Shown: piece by piece, positions 34,566 to 42,780 of the stretch
How positions within the stretch are numbered: the first letter of the stretch is position 1
Layout of the letters: the number at the start of each line of letters is the position of its first letter
DNA from: Flavobacterium sp. LC2016-01
Lineage (GTDB): Bacteria > Bacteroidota > Bacteroidia > Flavobacteriales > Flavobacteriaceae
Assembly: GCF_009711135.1 (NCBI RefSeq)
Contig: NZ_WMIC01000001.1
Location: forward strand, 496,001-560,000
Direction of reading: 5' to 3'
DNA: 64,000 nt
Made by a program: the position numbers and the translations under genes
The notes under the pieces: generated by a model
Seen by the model: the letters and a program-made list of their open reading frames with translations, nothing else
Database searches by the model: none
What the model was told of the DNA's origin: nothing

Positions 34566-35926
34566 ACAGTCATCGAAAACAAGTTTGTTTCCGGTGATTT
34601 TCTTTTTAAGTGCAAATCAAAAGCCATACAGATATTGCGGACAAATGGTCTTCCGGCTTCAGTAATTTTAATTCTGTTATCTTCAATTACAATTAATTCG
34701 TCGTTTTCTATTTCTTTTAGGGCTAAAAGAACCTCTGGTAATTCTTTAAAATATAAAGATTCGCTGTTCCAGGAAGTTTCAAGCTCACAAGTTAGATTTA
34801 AGATATGTTTTCTAATAATTAAATCTTCATCACTTAAAATATGCCCTTTTACGACTGGCAATCGATCTGATTGTAGAATTTGATAATAATCTTCAAGATT
34901 CTTAGTGTTTTGCGCAAAACTATACCAGCTGTCACTGATTGAGGAAACCCCTAAACCAATCATAAGCTGCGTTTTTGATGCACTGTATCCCATGAAGTTT
35001 CTATGCAGTTTTTTAGAGTGAGCCGCTTGAAACAAACTATCTGATGACTGCGCAAAATGATCCATACCAACTTCATGATATCCATTTGCTGAAAGAAGTT
35101 TTTTTCCGATTTCATAAAGCATCCTTTTTTCGGCGTCTTTTGGCAGGTTTTCTTCATTAAAGCCTCTCTGTCCGTTGCCTTTTATCCAAGGAACATGAGC
35201 GTAACTGTAAAATGCTAATCGGTCTGGTTTTAATGAATTTGTTTTTTCAATCGTATCTACAATATTTTCGATAGTCTGAAATGGAAGCCCAAAAATGATA
35301 TCGTGGCCAATTGATTTATAACCAATTTCTTTTGCCCAAAAAGTTACTTTTGCAACATTGTGAAAAGGCTGTATGCGATGAATGGCTTTTTGAACTTTTT
35401 CGGCATAATCCTGAACTCCAAAACTTACTCGGCGAAAGCCTAAATCATATAATTTTTTAAGCTGTTCGTAAGTGGTGTTATTAGGATGTCCTTCAAAACT
35501 GAATTCGTAGTTTTCAGCTTTATCGGCTAACTTAAAGATTCCATTTATTAGGTTTTCCAAATTAGAAACCGAAAAAAAAGTGGGTGTTCCTCCGCCTAAA
35601 TGAATTTCTTTGATAAGAGGTTTTTCAGGAAGAAGTCTGCAGTAAAGACTCCATTCTTTTAAAACTGCATTTATATAAACTTCTTCAACAGAATGATTTT
35701 TTGTAATTCGTTTATTGCATCCGCAAAAAGTACACATGCTCTCACAAAATGGCAAGTGAATGTATAAACTGATTCCATTTTGAGTATTGCTTTCGGAAAA
35801 TGATTTTTGAAAAGATGCCGTCCATTTTTCTAAATTAAAATCGGCTTCATTCCAGTATGGAACTGTTGGATAACTTGTATATCTTGGACCTGGGACGTTA
35901 TATTTTTGAGTCAGCGAAATTTTCAT
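34562..35926 (-). CDS. hemN: Oxygen-independent coproporphyrinogen III oxidase (radical SAM)
   Basis: 454 residues from ATG 35926; the upstream in-frame extension was rejected because the family begins near KYNVPGPRYTSYPT. The radical-SAM cluster is CESMCTFCGC (C61, C65, C68). GGGTP, FEGHPN and the later YAHVPW...KGNGQRG and GMDHFA are family signatures. Converts coproporphyrinogen III to protoporphyrinogen IX without oxygen, supplying haem under low oxygen for the adjacent oxidase. The stop overlaps the SafE-like gene by 4 bases. Own FNR-type operator upstream. Confidence 0.93.
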   Translation of the reverse strand: MKISLTQKYNVPGPRYTSYPTVPYWNEADFNLEKWTASFQKSFSESNTQNGISLYIHLPFCESMCTFCGCNKRITKNHSVEEVYINAVLKEWSLYCRLLPEKPLIKEIHLGGGTPTFFSVSNLENLINGIFKLADKAENYEFSFEGHPNNTTYEQLKKLYDLGFRRVSFGVQDYAEKVQKAIHRIQPFHNVAKVTFWAKEIGYKSIGHDIIFGLPFQTIENIVDTIEKTNSLKPDRLAFYSYAHVPWIKGNGQRGFNEENLPKDAEKRMLYEIGKKLLSANGYHEVGMDHFAQSSDSLFQAAHSKKLHRNFMGYSASKTQLMIGLGVSSISDSWYSFAQNTKNLEDYYQILQSDRLPVVKGHILSDEDLIIRKHILNLTCELETSWNSESLYFKELPEVLLALKEIENDELIVIEDNRIKITEAGRPFVRNICMAFDLHLKRKSPETNLFSMTV

Positions 35927-35950
35927 AAAATAAAACATTTTGAGAGGTAT

Positions 35951-35958
35951 CAAAATTA
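35951..35958 (-). promoter_or_regulatory. -7 promoter element of hemN
   Basis: The minus strand reads TAATTTTG, identical to the cco operon element and 25 bases before the hemN ATG. Confidence 0.6.
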
Positions 35959-35980
35959 CTTTACTCGTTTAAAAATTAAA

Positions 35981-35994
35981 ATGATAAATATCAT
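35981..35994. promoter_or_regulatory. FNR/CRP-type operator of hemN
   Basis: ATGATAAATATCAT, with half-sites ATGATA and TATCAT in perfect inversion. It ends 54 bases before the ATG (minus strand). Its centre is 36.5 bases from the last base of the -7 element, exactly as at ccoS. Confidence 0.72.
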
Positions 35995-36000
35995 ATAAAT

Positions 36001-36030
36001 AAAAAGAGACTCAATATTTGAGCCTCTTTT
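36001..36030 (-). terminator. Terminator after the 158-residue membrane protein
   Basis: AAAAGAG-CTCAA arm pairs with its complement across a tiny loop; A and T tracts at the two ends. It insulates the hemN operator from upstream transcription. Confidence 0.75.
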
Positions 36031-36043
36031 CTGAATTAAATAA

Positions 36044-36520
36044 CTAACGTGAAATAGAATCTTGGATGATTTTAAGCCATTTTTTTGCAAAAATATGATC
36101 TTGATAAGAGCTGATCTGCTTGATGCGGTCATCATCAAAATCATAGAATGGTATTGTGATTTTTTTAGAAATTTCTTTTTCTTGGAATTCAAAATCAATT
36201 TTTAGAATTGTATCTGAGTTTCCATCTGTAGTCAAAACCAATTTGCAGGAGGAAACACTTTTTAAATCAATAAAGGTTGATTCTTGCTGATTTGGATTGA
36301 AATTCATTAAAATAAATCTCCTGTTTTTTTGATCTATAGTAAGCGTTTTGTTGCTTTGTGATTCGGTTAGATCAAAATCTTCAGGATGCGATGCATTGAA
36401 TTTCTTTTTGATATTTAAAATTTTAGATTTATTTGCAGCGCTCGATCGTGCTGAAAAATAGACCGGAATAGCGACAATGACTGCAATCACTAATCCAATT
36501 ATGGTTACACTTGTTTCCAT
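36044..36520 (-). CDS. Hypothetical membrane-anchored protein
   Basis: 158 residues. A single N-terminal helix (VTIIGLVIAVIVAIPVYFSA, about 4-24) is followed by a basic juxtamembrane segment (KSKILNIKKKF). The soluble domain is beta-rich and hydrophilic (ESQSNKTLTIDQKNRRFILMNFN, STFIDLKSVSSCKLVL, KIDFEFQEKEISKKITIPFYDFD). It ends in a helix (YQDHIFAKKWLKIIQD). No family recognised. It has its own terminator; nothing nearby suggests a role. Confidence 0.65.
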   Translation of the reverse strand: METSVTIIGLVIAVIVAIPVYFSARSSAANKSKILNIKKKFNASHPEDFDLTESQSNKTLTIDQKNRRFILMNFNPNQQESTFIDLKSVSSCKLVLTTDGNSDTILKIDFEFQEKEISKKITIPFYDFDDDRIKQISSYQDHIFAKKWLKIIQDSISR

Positions 36521-36634
36521 TTTTGATTTTTTAATTTGATAAACAATATGAAATTATAAACAGTTTTCGGGCTGAAAACGGTTTAAAGACGCAAGAAAGA
36601 AAGGATTTCTTTCTAATTAAATTTCAGGGTTTAT

Positions 36635-36982
36635 TTACCAAAAAAAATGGAAAGCATAGAGCATTAATGAGATTTTCTTGCTCTGTGTTGAAAATTGACG
36701 TGTAAAATTAAATGAAGATTTAACCGCTTCATGCTGCGGAATGACTGCTATTAACGAATCAAACCATTTTATTACAACTGGATATTCTGTTTTAATGCTT
36801 GCAGCAAATTGATAACTGGCTTGTGGCTGGATAAACGCAGAGGAATCTGGAATATCTTTGGAGAAATTGGTGTCCGTCTTTTGGCTTTCACTTATTTGCA
36901 TAGGAACGTCTTTTGCCTGAGCAGCAAAGAAGCCAATAATCAAAAGTGAAATAAATAAAACCGTCTTACGAATCCAATTCAT
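36635..36982 (-). CDS. Hypothetical exported protein
   Basis: 115 residues, signal peptide MNWIRKTVLFISLLIIGFFAAQA, mature part polar. No cysteines and no family recognised. A faint C-terminal hydrophobic run (LMLYAFHFFW) is present. Short and poorly constrained; accepted because of the clean start, signal peptide and a plain intergenic spacing on both sides. Confidence 0.5.
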   Translation of the reverse strand: MNWIRKTVLFISLLIIGFFAAQAKDVPMQISESQKTDTNFSKDIPDSSAFIQPQASYQFAASIKTEYPVVIKWFDSLIAVIPQHEAVKSSFNFTRQFSTQSKKISLMLYAFHFFW

Positions 36983-37097
36983 GAGGCGAATTTAGTTCAT
37001 AAAACAGAATAAAAGAAATTTTAGAGTATTAATTACTTCTTAAAAATGCTCTTTTGCTTTATCCTCAGCTTAAATAAAGGCTGAGGATAGAGGTATT

Positions 37098-37520
37098 TTA
37101 TTGCTGCATTTTAAAGTAATAATCGGCAGAATGCTTTCCCCCGCCATAAAAAAGAAAGAAAATGCAAATCAGTAAAACTGTTATTGCAAGAAATAAGCTT
37201 TCAGAATGCATTCGTCCCATGAAATTAACTAAAACTGCTCCAAAAAGTATAGGCAGCTGTGCAGCAATTGCCCATCGTGTGAGCAGACCGAAAACGATCA
37301 TTATTCCTCCAATCATATGCGCAGGCGCAATATAATGCAGCAGAAACATGCCGCCTCCAAACTGATCGATTGGAGAAATTAAATCATGCAGATATTGAAC
37401 GTTAGTTACAAATGAAACTCCTTTCATAAATAAAAAAACACCCAATACAATACGTACTAAATCTACTGGTAAATAAGTGTGCGAATTTGCCCATTTATTC
37501 AAGCTTTTTACATTTTCCAT
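37098..37520 (-). CDS. DoxX family membrane protein
   Basis: 140 residues with four predicted helices. The DoxX signature is visible in LVRIVLGVFLFMKGVSF, the FLLHYIAPAHMIGGIMIVFGLLTRWAI block and the C-terminal FFLFYGGGKHSADYYF. Members are small inner-membrane proteins; some act with thiosulfate:quinone reductases or in redox stress, but the role of this one is not known. Probably monocistronic. Confidence 0.85.
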   Translation of the reverse strand: MENVKSLNKWANSHTYLPVDLVRIVLGVFLFMKGVSFVTNVQYLHDLISPIDQFGGGMFLLHYIAPAHMIGGIMIVFGLLTRWAIAAQLPILFGAVLVNFMGRMHSESLFLAITVLLICIFFLFYGGGKHSADYYFKMQQ

Positions 37521-37643
37521 GACATTACGTGATTAAAAATTGTTTATTAAAATTACAAAATTTTAATAACATATTTAATAATAAGTCCTTGAAAATGAGT
37601 TTTTTGGTATTTGCTTGTCTTATTTTGAGAATTTCGGAACGCT

Positions 37644-39272
37644 TTAAACCTGAATTACACCCAAATTGAACGGTTTTTGAATAGGAGCGTGGTTTGCTGC
37701 TTCAATTCCCATTGAAATCCATGTGCGTGTATCTAAAGGATCAATAATAGCATCTGTCCATAATCGTGAGGCTGCATAATAAGGTGAAGTCTGCTCATCG
37801 TATCTTGCTTTAATCTTATTGAATAGTTCTGTTTCTTTGGCTTCGTCAACAAGTTCCCCTTTTGCTTTAAGCGAAGAAGCTTCTATTTGTGCCAATACTT
37901 TTGCTGCCTGTGTACCGCCCATAACAGCAAGTTCTGCGCTTGGCCAAGCAAAAATTAATCTAGGATCATAGGCCTTTCCGCACATTGCATAATTTCCGGC
38001 ACCATATGAATTACCGACAATTATAGTAAATTTTGGAACAACAGAATTACTGACAGCATTTACCATTTTAGCGCCGTCTTTAATAATGCCGCCATGTTCA
38101 GATTTAGAACCCACCATAAAACCAGTAACATCTTGTAAAAATACAAGCGGAATTTTCTTTTGATTGCAATTTGCTATAAAACGTGTTGCTTTGTCGGCAC
38201 TGTCAGAATAAATAACACCGCCAAATTGCATTTCACCTTTTTTGGTTTTTACTACTTTTCGCTGATTAGCAATAATTCCAACTGCCCAGCCGTCAATTCT
38301 GGCATAACCGGTAATCAATGATTGGCCGTAACCTTCTTTATAGGCTTCAAATTCTGAATTGTCAACCAAACGATTAATGATTTCCATCATATCGTATTGC
38401 TCATTTCGAGCTTTTGGCAAAATTCCGTAAATATCTTTTGGTTCAAGAGCAGGTTTTTCTGCTTTTATTCGGTTGTAGCCAGCTTTATCAAAATCACCAA
38501 TTTTATCTACTATATTTTTGATTTTATCTAGAGCATCTTTATCATCTTTAGCTTTATAATCTGTAACACCTGAGATTTCGCAATGTGTTGTTGCGCCTCC
38601 TAAAGTTTCATTATCAATAGTTTCTCCAATTGCAGCTTTGACCAAATAACTTCCGGCAAGAAAAATACTTCCAGTTTTATCCACAATTAAAGCTTCATCA
38701 CTCATAATTGGCAAATAGGCCCCTCCTGCAACACAGCTTCCCATAACGGCTGCAATTTGAGTAATTCCCATACTGCTCATTTGAGCATTGTTTCTAAAAA
38801 TTCGTCCAAAATGTTCTTTATCCGGAAAAATTTCATCCTGCATTGGCAGATAAACTCCTGCACTGTCAACTAAGTAAATAATTGGAAGTCGGTTTTCCAT
38901 TGCAATTTCTTGCGCTCGCAGGTTTTTCTTTCCTGTAATTGGAAACCAAGCTCCCGCTTTAACAGTGGCATCATTTGCGACAACAATACATTGTTTTCCT
39001 TTAATGTAACCAATTTTGACAACAACACCGCCAGACGGACATCCTCCGTGTTCCGCGTACATGCCATCGCCGGCAAAACCTCCAATTTCAATATTTTTTG
39101 AATTTTCATCCAATAGATAAGCGATTCTTTCACGAGCTGTCATTTTTCCTTCAGCATGCAGTTTTTCGATACGTTTTTCGCCTCCGCCTAATTTGACTTT
39201 AGCAAATTTTTGTTTTAATTCTGAAAGGAGTAATTTATTGTGATCTTCGTTTTTATTGAAGTTTAAATCCAT
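37644..39272 (-). CDS. Acyl-CoA carboxylase beta subunit (methylcrotonyl-CoA carboxylase type)
   Basis: 542-residue carboxyltransferase subunit of a biotin-dependent acyl-CoA carboxylase. Features: GKMTARERIAYLLDENS, the first crotonase-like half with GGCPSGGVVVKIG, VDSAGVYLPMQDEIFPD and MGSCVAGGAYLP; the second half with LVFLQDVTGFMVG, GNSYGAGNYAMCGKAYDPRLIFAWPS (split here: GNSYGAGNYAMCG, then YDPRLIFAWPS), VMGGTQAAKVL and SRLWTDAIIDPLDTR. The last motif favours 3-methylcrotonyl-CoA carboxylase, in leucine breakdown, over propionyl- or acetyl-CoA enzymes. The biotin-carrying alpha subunit is not in the window. Confidence 0.87.
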   Translation of the reverse strand: MDLNFNKNEDHNKLLLSELKQKFAKVKLGGGEKRIEKLHAEGKMTARERIAYLLDENSKNIEIGGFAGDGMYAEHGGCPSGGVVVKIGYIKGKQCIVVANDATVKAGAWFPITGKKNLRAQEIAMENRLPIIYLVDSAGVYLPMQDEIFPDKEHFGRIFRNNAQMSSMGITQIAAVMGSCVAGGAYLPIMSDEALIVDKTGSIFLAGSYLVKAAIGETIDNETLGGATTHCEISGVTDYKAKDDKDALDKIKNIVDKIGDFDKAGYNRIKAEKPALEPKDIYGILPKARNEQYDMMEIINRLVDNSEFEAYKEGYGQSLITGYARIDGWAVGIIANQRKVVKTKKGEMQFGGVIYSDSADKATRFIANCNQKKIPLVFLQDVTGFMVGSKSEHGGIIKDGAKMVNAVSNSVVPKFTIIVGNSYGAGNYAMCGKAYDPRLIFAWPSAELAVMGGTQAAKVLAQIEASSLKAKGELVDEAKETELFNKIKARYDEQTSPYYAASRLWTDAIIDPLDTRTWISMGIEAANHAPIQKPFNLGVIQV

Positions 39273-39381
39273 GATATAATATTGATTTTACAAAATAGTG
39301 TTGGCTAATTTACAAAATCAATTGAAATAAATCGAATGTTTTGAAAATGTCTAATTTTAAATTTTAATGAGATTAGGGCAT

Positions 39382-39413
39382 AAAAAAAACAGAAGGTTTC
39401 GCTTCTGTTTTTG
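39382..39413 (-). terminator. Terminator after lpxD
   Basis: AAAACAGAAG pairs with CTTCTGTTTT around GTTTCG, with A and T runs outside. Serves lpxD on the minus strand. Confidence 0.82.
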
Positions 39414-39433
39414 TATAATTGATTAAACTGTGA

Positions 39434-40432
39434 TTATTTTTTTGGACTGCAGACCATTTGTTTCAGCATTGCCCATTGCTTTAGAGCATCTCGAGCTTCA
39501 ACCGCTGGATAACCCAGCATTGTTTTCCCTGCCGGAACATCTCCCGTAACACCAGATCCGGCACCAATTACAGCTCCATCTCCAATATTGGTATGATCTT
39601 TTATGGATGCGCTTCCGCCAATGATAACGCCATTTCCTAAAGTTACAGAACCTGCTAAACCGCTGTTTCCAGCCATAATGCAAAATTTCCCTAATTTGCT
39701 GTTGTGTCCAATTTGAACTAAATTGTCAATTTTACAGCCGTCACCCAGAATTGTAGAACTGAATTTTCCGCGGTCAACACAAGTATTTGCGCCAATTTCA
39801 ACACCGTTTCCTATAATTACATTTCCAATCTGCGGAATTTTCACAAGTCCGTTTTCTTTACAAGGACGAAATCCGAAGCCATCAGCACCAATAGTTGCAT
39901 TTGGGTGAATAATACAGTCATTTCCAATATGACAACGCTCACGAACAACCGTTCCAGGCCAAATTATTGTGTTTTTTCCAATAGTGCATTCGTCCAAAAT
40001 TGTCACATTTGGATATATAGTCGCATTAGCTCCAATTTCAACTTTTGGTCCAATATAACAGCCAGCGCCAATTTTGGCTCCATCTGCAATTATTGCTGTT
40101 TCGTCAATAGTAGCTGTTTTGTGAATGTTGGTGCGAAATATTGGAGTAGGAGGAGCAAAAAGAGCAAGAATTTGAGACATGGCTAAATCGGCATTTTTTA
40201 CTTTAATAAAAGCGCGATTTTCTCCTGGCTCTATTGAGATATCTTCATTTACAACTGCAATAGAAGCATTTGAAGCTGACCAATGTTTTTCATATTTTTT
40301 ATTACCAATAAATGAAATTTGCGAAGTTGTTGCTTTTTCCAGTTGCTCGGTTGCAGTAATACTTTGAGAAGTTGTGCCGTATATCACGCCATTAATTACT
40401 TCGTTAATCTCTTGAATTGAATAGGATTTCAT
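39434..40432 (-). CDS. lpxD: UDP-3-O-(3-hydroxyacyl)glucosamine N-acyltransferase
   Basis: Third step of lipid A synthesis. 332 residues: N-terminal uridine-binding domain (about 1-95), then a left-handed beta-helix (TIDETAIIADGAKIGAGCYIG onward), with VDRGKFSSTILG, the catalytic His in QIGHNSKLG, and a C-terminal helical tail (DALKQWAMLKQM). In Bacteroidota lpxD usually precedes lpxC-fabZ and lpxA; here it stands alone, so this may be a second copy (inference). No adjacent lipid A gene. Confidence 0.92.
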   Translation of the reverse strand: MKSYSIQEINEVINGVIYGTTSQSITATEQLEKATTSQISFIGNKKYEKHWSASNASIAVVNEDISIEPGENRAFIKVKNADLAMSQILALFAPPTPIFRTNIHKTATIDETAIIADGAKIGAGCYIGPKVEIGANATIYPNVTILDECTIGKNTIIWPGTVVRERCHIGNDCIIHPNATIGADGFGFRPCKENGLVKIPQIGNVIIGNGVEIGANTCVDRGKFSSTILGDGCKIDNLVQIGHNSKLGKFCIMAGNSGLAGSVTLGNGVIIGGSASIKDHTNIGDGAVIGAGSGVTGDVPAGKTMLGYPAVEARDALKQWAMLKQMVCSPKK

Positions 40433-40768
40433 TTATTGTATGTAATAGTATTTGGGGTTAATTTTTGCCAAATAAAATAAAATACATTTTAATTACCTAA
40501 TATTTTTATTGGGTTTATTGAAAGATATTTATTATAATAGTTTAAATATTACAAAATTAACATTTTAGATATTAAAATTTTGTTTGTTTTGCAATTTCAT
40601 GGGTAGTATTTGTATGGGTTTATGTTGCTTATAAAGAAGTATTTAGGCTTTTTTTGACAGAGATGTAAAAGTTTTTTTATTGATAAGCACTAACTTACAT
40701 TTTTTTTGTTAATGACCTAAGCATCAAAAAAAAACGATTCACTTTTTAAAGGAATCGTTTTTCTATTT
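40433..40768. other. Intergenic region between lpxD and msrB
   Basis: About 335 AT-rich bases between the starts and ends of same-strand genes. Only the msrB terminator at its edge was recognised; nothing else stands out. Confidence 0.5.
40726..40763 (-). terminator. Terminator after msrB
   Basis: AAAAACGATTC pairs with GAATCGTTTTT; T and A runs outside. Confidence 0.8.
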
Positions 40769-41215
40769 TTAGTCTTTAATTTTAGATAAGGAAACTGCAT
40801 TTATGCAATAACGCAGACCGCTTGGAGGCGGACCATCTGGGAAAACGTGTCCTAAATGTGCGTCACAAACGTTGCACACAACCTCAACGCGAATCATTCC
40901 GTATGATTTATCGGCATTATACCCAATTGCATTCTCTTTAATTGGCTGTGTAAAAGAAGGCCATCCGGTTCCTGATTCAAATTTTTCACTTGCATCAAAC
41001 AGTACGGTTCCGCAGCATTTGCATTCGTAAATTCCAGGATCAAATAAACTGCATAATTCTGAGCTGAAAGATCGTTCAGTTCCTTTTAAACGTGTAACCT
41101 GAAATTCTTCCGTTGTAAGAAGCTGTTTCCATTCTTCTTCCGTTTTTTCAACTCTATTGTCTGGAGCTGGATTTCCTTTATTTGTAAAATGAATTACATC
41201 GGCCCATTTTATCAT
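40769..41215 (-). CDS. msrB: Peptide-methionine (R)-S-oxide reductase
   Basis: Repairs methionine-R-sulfoxide in proteins. 148 residues, single-domain MsrB. Zinc-binding pairs CKCC and CNVC are intact; GTGWPSFTQPI and AHLGHVFPDGPPPSGLRYCINAVSL contain the substrate site and the catalytic Cys in RYCIN. (For length the second block spans two pieces: AHLGHVFPDG and LRYCINAVSL.) No signal peptide, so cytosolic. No MsrA neighbour. Confidence 0.95.
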   Translation of the reverse strand: MIKWADVIHFTNKGNPAPDNRVEKTEEEWKQLLTTEEFQVTRLKGTERSFSSELCSLFDPGIYECKCCGTVLFDASEKFESGTGWPSFTQPIKENAIGYNADKSYGMIRVEVVCNVCDAHLGHVFPDGPPPSGLRYCINAVSLSKIKD

Positions 41216-41221
41216 AACTAT

Positions 41222-41300
41222 TTAGTTTTAAAGTTTCAAATTTCAGGTTTCAAGTTTACTGTGACTGCAAACTGTGACTGAATACTATAAATCTGAACAC
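41222..41300. repeat. Degenerate phrase-like repeat gap
   Basis: GTTTCAAATTTCAGGTTTCAAG and the near-direct repeats ACTGTGACTGCAA / ACTGTGACTGAAT lie between msrB and prfB. Same flavour as the other phrase repeats. Confidence 0.45.
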
Positions 41301-41303
41301 TGT

Positions 41304-42402
41304 TTACTCTTCCTCTTTCTGTCCCATCATCATTAGATAGGCTTTCAGAAAAGCATCAATATTTCCGTTCATTACGCCGTCAACATCGCTGGTTTCATAG
41401 CCAGTTCGAACGTCTTTTACTAATTTATAAGGTTGCATTACGTAATTACGAATTTGCGAACCCCATTCAATTTTCATTTTTCCGGCTTCAATATCAGCAC
41501 GTTGTGCTTGTTGCTTTTTTAACTCAATTTCATACAATTGAGAACGAAGCATTTGCATAGCACGTTGTCTGTTGTCTTGCTGCGAACGAGTTTCAGAACA
41601 TTGAATCTGAATTCCGGTTGGTTTGTGAACCAGCTGTACTTTAGTTTCAACCTTATTTACGTTCTGTCCACCAGCACCACTTGAGCGCGAAGTTGTAATT
41701 TCGATATCAGCAGGATTAATGTCGATTTCGATACTATCATCAACAAGCGGATAAACATAAACCGATACGAACGAAGTATGACGTTTTGCATTACTGTCAA
41801 AAGGAGAAATTCTGACCAAACGGTGAACACCATTTTCGCCTTTTAAATAACCAAAAGAATAATCACCTTCAAATTCTAAAGTCACGGTTTTGATTCCGGC
41901 AACCTCACCTTCTTGAAAGTTAAGTTCTTTTATTTTATAACCGTAACTTTCTCCCCACATCATGTACATACGCATCAGCATTCCGGCCCAGTCACAGCTT
42001 TCAGTTCCTCCGGCTCCGGCCGTAATTTGAACAACTGCACTCAGACTGTCACCTTCATCAGAAAGCATGTTTTTAAATTCGATGTTTTCAATGTGCGCTT
42101 GTGCTCCACTGTATTGCTCATCTAATTCTTCTACAGAAAGTTCTCCTTCTTTATAAAAATCATAAGCAAGCTGAAGCTCATCAGTAAGTTCGACAGCTTT
42201 ATCATAATCTTCAATCCATTTTTTCTTGTTTCGAAGATTTTTTACGATGTTTTCTGCTTCTTTGGCATTATTCCAGAAATCTGGAGCAAAAGTTTTTTCT
42301 TCTTCGTTTGCAATTTCGATTAGCTTGGCATCAACGTCAAAGATACCTCCTCAACGCACCAAGGCGCTCCACAATACCTTTTACTTGTTCGGCTGTTGTC
42401 AT
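41304..42402 (-). CDS. prfB: Peptide chain release factor 2, with programmed +1 frameshift
   Basis: Release factor for UGA and UAA stops, 365 residues after frameshifting. The zero frame begins at ATG 42402, [21 protein letters not shown], and meets TGA at 42339-42337. The shift site is CTT-TGA-C with an AGGAGG (42351-42346) three bases before CTT, as in E. coli. Reading then continues in +1 from GAC (42338). The downstream frame holds SPF (RISPFDSN, stop-codon recognition) and GGQ (SSGAGGQNV, peptide release). Not a pseudogene. An open frame starting at 42068 in simple ORF calls is only its C-terminal portion. Confidence 0.96.
42337..42351 (-). promoter_or_regulatory. prfB programmed +1 frameshift signal
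   Basis: Minus strand: AGGAGG-TAT-CTT-TGA. The internal Shine-Dalgarno-like AGGAGG at this 3-base spacing pushes the ribosome at the slow UGA into the +1 frame when RF2 is scarce, giving autoregulation. Confidence 0.94.
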
Positions 42403-42780
42403 AAATTAATAAGTAGTTTTAAGATGTTTTTTGTAGAGATTACATTCATTTGCTTATGTAATTTCGTTCTACAAAAATAAGATTTAGTTTTTAGAATACA
42501 GCAATAAATTTAGAATACAGCCATTCGCACCTAAATGATTAAAGACTAGTAGTTTTGCCTAGTTTTTTTGTTTTCCAAAAGATGCTGTTTCTCATCAAAT
42601 AAAATAGTTTCTAAACTTGGCGCTCAATTTTTGAATTATTAATGTTAGTTTTATATGTTTTTTATAAATATTACGTTAATTTGGTTGTATAGTAATCGAA
42701 AGTTAAAATTTATGAAAACTTACGATTAATAAATAACAGTAATATGTAATTTTGCTGTCCAAAAAAGATATTAGTTTTAT
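42403..42780. other. Intergenic region with two divergent promoters
   Basis: About 380 bases between prfB and threonine aldolase. It contains a minus-strand TATTTTTG (42479-42472) for prfB and a plus-strand TAATTTTG (42747-42754) for the aldolase. No other structure recognised. Confidence 0.45.
42747..42754 (+). promoter_or_regulatory. -7 promoter element of threonine aldolase
   Basis: TAATTTTG, an exact TAnnTTTG 26 bases before the ATG. Confidence 0.45.

Noticed and set aside
41304-42068. prfB as a truncated pseudogene starting at 42068
   Set aside because: The missing N-terminus lies upstream in another frame joined by the canonical CTT-TGA +1 frameshift signal.
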